NCBI GenBank assembly: GCA_027532555.1
Contig: JAPZTJ010000073.1
Location: 1 to 39,353, forward strand
Source of the DNA: Aquidulcibacter sp.
GTDB lineage: Bacteria > Pseudomonadota > Alphaproteobacteria > Caulobacterales > Aquidulcibacteraceae
Length of the DNA stretch: 39,353 nt
Direction of reading: 5' to 3'
Positions 34,945 through 39,353 of this stretch are shown here, in pieces. The first letter of the stretch is position 1, and every line of letters begins with the position of its first letter. The position numbers and the translations under genes are program-made. The notes under the pieces are model-generated. The model saw nothing but the letters and a program-made list of their open reading frames with translations, ran no database searches and had not been told where the DNA came from.

Positions 34945-36843
34945 ATGTCCCGCTTTGACCGCCCCTTTATTGACGAAGTGCTGACGCGCGCCTCCATACT
35001 GGATGTGGTCGGTCGAAAAGTGACGTGGGATAAGCGCAAGTCCAATCTCGCACGCGGCGATATGTGGGCCTGCTGCCCCTTTCATAATGAGGCGACCCCC
35101 AGCTTTCATGCGGTAGATTCCAAGGGCACCTATCATTGTTTTGGATGCGGCCAGCACGGCAATGCGCTCGACTTCATCATTGCCACAGAGAATGTGCCTT
35201 TCCCCGAAGCGGTAGAGCGCTTGGCGCGTGACCTGGGCATCCCTCTGCCTGCTCGTGATCCAGAGGCCATCACCAAGGATGACCAAGCCAAGCGCCTGAC
35301 CAATGCGCTCGATGCTGCGCGCGCCGCGTTCGCCCAAGCGCTGCGCAGCCCGGAAGGGGCGAAAGCTCGCGCCTATCTCACCAAGCGCGGCTTGAATGAA
35401 GCCGATTGGGAGCGCTTTGGCCTAGGCTTCAGCCCGAACAGTCGCACGTGGTTGAAAGACCGTTTGACCCAAGGCGGCCATCAATTGGCCGATCTGGTTG
35501 AGGCGGGCCTGTTGAAACTGCCTGATGATGGTGGTGCACCGTTTGATTTTTACCGTGGCCGGGTGATGTTTACGATCGCCGATACGCGCGACCGCACCGT
35601 CTCTTTCGGCGCACGCACGCTCGACCCCGATGGGCAGCCCAAATATCTCAACGGTCCCGATAGCCCGGTCTTTAACAAAAGCCGCAACCTCTACCGTTAT
35701 GCGCAGGCGCGGGCGGCAGCCAAGGATAAGCCCATCTTGGTGGCTGAAGGCTATATGGATGTCATTGCTTTAGAGCGCGCTGGCTTTGCCGCTGTAGCGC
35801 CTTTGGGGACAGCCTTAACGGAAGACCAATTAGGCTTGATCTGGAAGGCATCAAAGCGGCCCATCCTATGTTTTGATGGCGACAAGGCGGGCCTGAAAGC
35901 AGCCGAGCGCGCTTTAGATCGCGCTTTGCCACTGGTATCGGCGGACAAAACCCTCGCCTTCGGCTTTTTGCCCGAAGGCCAAGACCCAGATGACATGATC
36001 AAAGCCAAGGGTGCTGCGGGCATAGAAGCGGTTTTGGAGAGTGCTTTGGCGCTCGGCAGCTTCTTGTTCCAGCGCGAGCAAGAACGTGAACCCTTAGGGA
36101 CGGCAGAAGCCCGCGCGGGCTTGCGCAAGCGCCTGCGCCAACTGACAGGCCAAGTCACCGACCCAGATTTACAGCGCGAACTCAATGAAGACATGCGTCG
36201 CAGTCTCGATACCCTGTTCGCGCCGGCAGCCCGGCCAGCCTTTGTGCCCAAAGCACGCGGCAAGGGGGGCGAGACAGGGCCAATGGGCAGCGCGACGGCA
36301 GAGTTACGCTTAAAAATCAAAGCAGGAACAGTTCGGCCGAAGCGGACTTTGGTAGACCTCGTCACCGCCCCTTTGTTGCGCTCAGAGCTACTTGAAGGCC
36401 ATGAAGAGGCGTTTGCCGGCCTTGTGCTTGACCATCAAGGCCTGAATTTACTGCGTCACGGCCTTTTAGACCTGCATCATGCGGGAACGACTATTGATTT
36501 TGAGAGCGTTCGTCTCCATCTGAACCAATTAGGTCAAAGCGAAGCCGTGCGCGTTCTCGATGAAGCGCGGCGGTCGCCGGTCAACCCCCACGCGCGGCCT
36601 GAGCTGAGTGTGGAGGAGGCTAAGCGCGCTTGGCTTATCGCGCTTCAACGTTTGGAGACCCACCGGGCTCTGGCGTCGGACGCAGCCGAAGCCGTTTCTG
36701 CGGCAGGCAGTGGCGATGAAGCAGCGTTTGAGCGGCTGAAGCGTCTGGTTGGTGAGCGCCGTGCGCTGCGGGCCGACGAGACCAGCTCTGCTGGGGCATC
36801 CATCGTCGGGGGAGAGGGTTTCTCTCTACCGGCAGAAGATTAG
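34945..36843 (+). CDS. dnaG: DNA primase
   Basis: A 632-aa primase making RNA primers for replication. The CHC2 zinc-binding domain has ligands C44, H47, C65 and C68 (WACCPFHNEATPSFH ... YHCFGCG), followed by the RNA polymerase/Toprim core with VAEGYMDVIALERAGF and the metal-binding CFDGDKAG, and a C-terminal helicase-binding domain. The start at 34945 is supported by MSRFDRPFIDEVLTRASI; a TTG 12 nt earlier also fits. No Shine-Dalgarno sequence is visible. It precedes rpoD, as in many bacteria. Confidence 0.96.
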   Translation: MSRFDRPFIDEVLTRASILDVVGRKVTWDKRKSNLARGDMWACCPFHNEATPSFHAVDSKGTYHCFGCGQHGNALDFIIATENVPFPEAVERLARDLGIPLPARDPEAITKDDQAKRLTNALDAARAAFAQALRSPEGAKARAYLTKRGLNEADWERFGLGFSPNSRTWLKDRLTQGGHQLADLVEAGLLKLPDDGGAPFDFYRGRVMFTIADTRDRTVSFGARTLDPDGQPKYLNGPDSPVFNKSRNLYRYAQARAAAKDKPILVAEGYMDVIALERAGFAAVAPLGTALTEDQLGLIWKASKRPILCFDGDKAGLKAAERALDRALPLVSADKTLAFGFLPEGQDPDDMIKAKGAAGIEAVLESALALGSFLFQREQEREPLGTAEARAGLRKRLRQLTGQVTDPDLQRELNEDMRRSLDTLFAPAARPAFVPKARGKGGETGPMGSATAELRLKIKAGTVRPKRTLVDLVTAPLLRSELLEGHEEAFAGLVLDHQGLNLLRHGLLDLHHAGTTIDFESVRLHLNQLGQSEAVRVLDEARRSPVNPHARPELSVEEAKRAWLIALQRLETHRALASDAAEAVSAAGSGDEAAFERLKRLVGERRALRADETSSAGASIVGGEGFSLPAED

Positions 36844-36918
36844 AAAGTCGGCGCGTGCTTCAAGCAGCACGGGCGGGCTGTGCCGCTATTTCCGGCGGCA
36901 GACATGACAGGCACCACT

Positions 36919-36949
36919 AGCTGACCTTTTGAAAAAGTTCAGCTATAGG
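36919..36949 (+). promoter_or_regulatory. rpoD promoter candidate inside an imperfect palindrome
   Basis: CTGACC (36921-36926) and TATAGG (36944-36949), 17 bp apart, form a reasonable sigma-70 promoter. The same bases form an almost perfect palindrome: AGCTGA, a mismatch, CTTTT, centre GA, AAAAG, mismatch, TCAGCT (36919-36944). It lies 75 nt after dnaG and about 115 nt before the rpoD start. Confidence 0.5.
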
Positions 36950-37064
36950 GGCAGAGAATTCGGGTTCGTGGCAGATTGTCTTCACAAGGCAGCCTGGCAG
37001 GGATTTATTATAGCAATCCGGTGCGCTGTGTGACGACATGGCGGAACCAAGAGGCGGCACATTC

Positions 37065-39032
37065 ATGGTAGAAAAAGTTGAAGAAGCGCAATCCGCAGAG
37101 ACGCCTGATGCGCCACTTCTGGACTTGAACAATGCTGCGGTGAAGAAATTCATCAAGGCAGGGAAAGTACGCGGCTGGGTCACGGTCGATGAACTCAACA
37201 AAATTCTACCCTCGGAAGACTTCACGTCTGAGCAAATTGAAGACGTTATGTCTCAATTGAGCGAAATGGGCGTCAATCTGATTGAAGCCGAAGAAGATGG
37301 GCAAGAAGAAGGTGGCGAAGTCGCAACCGTCTCTTCGTCGAGTTCTGCTGTTGTCATCCAAACCGGCAACACCAAAGAAGGCCAAGACCGCACCGACGAT
37401 CCCGTCCGCATGTATTTGCGTGAAATGGGCGCGGTAGAGCTTCTGTCGCGCGAAGGCGAAATCGCCATTGCAAAGCGCATTGAGGCGGGCCGTGACGCAA
37501 TGATCCGCGGTTTGTGCGAAAGCCCGCTGACGTTTGAAGCGATCATGGTGTGGCGCGACGAATTACAGACCGGCCGTGTTCTGTTGCGTGAAATTATCGA
37601 CCTTGAAGCGACCTATGGTGCAGAAAACGCGCCTCCCGTGGTCGAAGAAGAGGAAGAGGAAGAGGAAGAAGAAGAAGTCCTCTCCAACAATGAGGACGAA
37701 GATGATGAAGAAGGGGCCCGCGCCGCACGTGCGGCCCGCGCCGAAGCGGAAGAAGATGAAGGCGCAGCACTTTCCATGTCCGCCATGGAAGGCGAGTTGC
37801 GCGACGGCATTATGGGCATCCTTGATACGGTTGCCGCCCACTTTGATGCCTTCCGCGCCCTAAAGGATCGCTCGCTCGACGCCCGTATTCGCGGTGTATC
37901 CATCACCGACGATGATATGGCCGCGATGGATGCGCTGCAAAACAGCATCATCGAAGAGTTGAAGAGCTTGAAGCTCAACAATGCCCGGATCGAGGCTCTG
38001 GTTGAGCAGCTCTATACGATCAACAAGCGCTCCATCGGGTTGGAAGGCAAGTTGATGCGTCTGGCCGAAACCTGTGGCATTGGCCGTCCGGATTTCGCCA
38101 AGGCTTATCAGGGCCATGAAATGGACCCAAGCTGGCTCGACTCCGTCAAGGATAAGACCAAGTCTTGGACCCGCTTTGCCAGTGACCAACGCGACCGTGC
38201 CGACGAAATTCGGCAAGAGATTTTCACTTTAGCCCAAGAAACCGGCGTGCCGATCGACGAGTTCCGTCGCATCGTCCAAACCGTGCAAAAGGGTGAGCGC
38301 GAAGCCCGCCAAGCCAAGAAGGAAATGGTGGAAGCCAACCTTCGCTTGGTAATCTCGATTGCCAAGAAATACACCAATCGCGGCCTACAATTCCTCGACC
38401 TCATTCAAGAAGGCAATATTGGCCTGATGAAAGCGGTCGATAAGTTCGAATATCGGCGCGGTTATAAGTTCTCGACCTATGCAACGTGGTGGATTCGTCA
38501 GGCGATTACGCGCTCGATCGCTGACCAAGCGCGCACCATTCGTATTCCGGTCCATATGATCGAGACGATCAACAAGCTGGTGCGAACCTCGCGTCAGATG
38601 TTGCACGAAATCGGTCGCGAACCAACGCCAGAGGAATTGGCTGAAAAGCTCGGCCTACCCTTGGAAAAAGTCCGCAAGGTCATGAAGATCGCAAAAGAGC
38701 CGATCAGCCTTGAAACCCCAATCGGGGACGAGGAAGACAGCCATCTGGGCGATTTCATCGAAGACAAGAATGCCATCCTGCCAGTCGAAGCTGCCATTCA
38801 GTCGAACCTGCGCGAAACTACTACGCGGGTTCTGGCCAGTTTGACGCCGCGCGAAGAACGTGTGCTGCGCATGCGCTTTGGCATTGGCATGAACACTGAC
38901 CACACGCTGGAAGAAGTTGGCCAGCAGTTCAGCGTAACCCGCGAACGCATTCGCCAGATCGAAGCCAAAGCCCTCCGCAAGCTGAAGCACCCCTCGCGTT
39001 CGCGAAAACTGCGCAGCTTCTTGGATAATTAA
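37065..39032 (+). CDS. rpoD: RNA polymerase primary sigma factor
   Basis: A 655-aa sigma-70. Region 1.1 is [25 protein letters not shown]; region 1.2 begins [16 protein letters not shown]; a long spacer includes an acidic run of about 11 glutamates and an Asp/Glu/Ala/Arg stretch; region 2 is intact in [22 protein letters not shown] and [16 protein letters not shown]; region 4 includes the helix-turn-helix in [20 protein letters not shown]. An in-frame ATG at 37038 is possible but lacks a ribosome site; AAGAGG lies upstream of 37065. It directs transcription of housekeeping genes. Confidence 0.96.
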   Translation: MVEKVEEAQSAETPDAPLLDLNNAAVKKFIKAGKVRGWVTVDELNKILPSEDFTSEQIEDVMSQLSEMGVNLIEAEEDGQEEGGEVATVSSSSSAVVIQTGNTKEGQDRTDDPVRMYLREMGAVELLSREGEIAIAKRIEAGRDAMIRGLCESPLTFEAIMVWRDELQTGRVLLREIIDLEATYGAENAPPVVEEEEEEEEEEEVLSNNEDEDDEEGARAARAARAEAEEDEGAALSMSAMEGELRDGIMGILDTVAAHFDAFRALKDRSLDARIRGVSITDDDMAAMDALQNSIIEELKSLKLNNARIEALVEQLYTINKRSIGLEGKLMRLAETCGIGRPDFAKAYQGHEMDPSWLDSVKDKTKSWTRFASDQRDRADEIRQEIFTLAQETGVPIDEFRRIVQTVQKGEREARQAKKEMVEANLRLVISIAKKYTNRGLQFLDLIQEGNIGLMKAVDKFEYRRGYKFSTYATWWIRQAITRSIADQARTIRIPVHMIETINKLVRTSRQMLHEIGREPTPEELAEKLGLPLEKVRKVMKIAKEPISLETPIGDEEDSHLGDFIEDKNAILPVEAAIQSNLRETTTRVLASLTPREERVLRMRFGIGMNTDHTLEEVGQQFSVTRERIRQIEAKALRKLKHPSRSRKLRSFLDN

Positions 39033-39353
39033 AGCCAAGGAAATTGTCATCCCGGACGGCGTCAGCCGATCCGGGACCCCATGCCGCAAAGTCCTAGGGG
39101 GTCCCCGCTCTGCGCTACCACTCCGGCGGGGATGACATGGGCTATTTCAGCAGGGACAGAACAAAACTTATCCCCCTCCCATAAAGCCTCGCATAACCTA
39201 GTCCTATCTCCAACGAGAGGGCGTTGTTGCTGCAGCGGTGACACCGGTTGGGGATGGGTAAGCGGGGTTAATCGGGGCAGACGTGGCTGCTTCGTGTTTT
39301 CATGAGGATTAGCTGTCCTTATGCCCGGTGTGCTCAAGACCGACTGCCATGTG
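39033..39353. repeat. Palindromic intergenic repeat after rpoD
   Basis: No complete gene is visible in this stretch. An outer inverted pair GTCATCCC (39046-39053) and GGGATGAC (39129-39136) encloses CCCGGACGGC/GCCGATCCGGG (39051-39060 with 39065-39075, one bulge), GGGACCCC/GGGGTCCC and CCCCGC/GCGGGG (39103-39108 with 39126-39131). The wording resembles GTCATCCC-type dispersed repeats in alphaproteobacteria. It may also end the rpoD transcript. The last 34 nt (from ATG at 39320) stay open to the window edge and could begin another gene. Confidence 0.6.

Noticed and set aside
39320-39353. Start of a gene running off the right edge
   Set aside because: An ATG opens 11 codons to the edge, but the ribosome site is poorly placed and the peptide is too short to judge.

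Overview
The window is chromosomal DNA from an alphaproteobacterium, probably of the Caulobacterales/Hyphomonadaceae type (the exact group is an inference). The evidence is the gene order coxB-coxA-ctaB-coxF-ctaG-coxC-DUF983-surf1-thrC-M16 peptidase with tldD divergent to it, a serC-leader RNA in front of serC-serA, a DUF2794 gene, and dnaG followed by an rpoD with a long acidic spacer. Coding is dense and moderately GC-rich, and most genes lie in short operons with 1-8 nt overlaps.

Positions 1-141 hold the edge of a probable integrated element: AT-rich DNA followed by the exact 3' 45 nt of a tRNA-Gly(CCC) gene with no matching 5' half. From there to about 6.4 kb lies an accessory-looking block: a Rieske oxygenase alpha subunit, an outer-membrane porin divergent from an ArsR-type regulator with Cys pairs (a perfect palindrome sits between them), and two overlapping photolyase-family genes. 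One of the two appears to carry its antenna-type alpha/beta domain at the C-terminus instead of the N-terminus.

From 6.6 to 7.5 kb there is a BrnT/BrnA toxin-antitoxin pair with a YciI-like gene. Serine biosynthesis follows (serC leader, serC, serA), then a Tat-exported PhoD phosphatase, DUF2794, a lipoprotein, a PuuE-like deacetylase coupled to a GNAT enzyme, a Phd/VapC toxin-antitoxin pair with an 18-nt palindrome, a DUF885 peptidase-like protein, an MscS channel with an isochorismatase-family hydrolase, an EF-hand-like protein and a second BrnT/BrnA pair. The two brnTA loci carry similar palindromes (TTGTATATACAA and TTTGTGTACACAAA).

From 20.6 to 32.8 kb comes the conserved core: tldD, divergent from the aa3-type cytochrome c oxidase cluster (structural subunits CoxB, CoxA, CoxC; heme O synthesis by CtaB; copper delivery by CtaG; assembly by Surf1), running into thrC, an M16 peptidase and a GNAT gene. 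CoxC has an extra stretch of about 60 residues between its first two membrane helices. The right end holds yqgE/algH, a Prx5-type peroxiredoxin, DUF2147, dnaG and rpoD, closing with a palindromic intergenic repeat.

No CRISPR array, complete tRNA, rRNA or transposase was seen. The observations most worth follow-up are the permuted photolyase-like protein, the tRNA attachment-site scar, the paired BrnTA operators, the Cys-rich ArsR/porin pair and the CoxC insertion.
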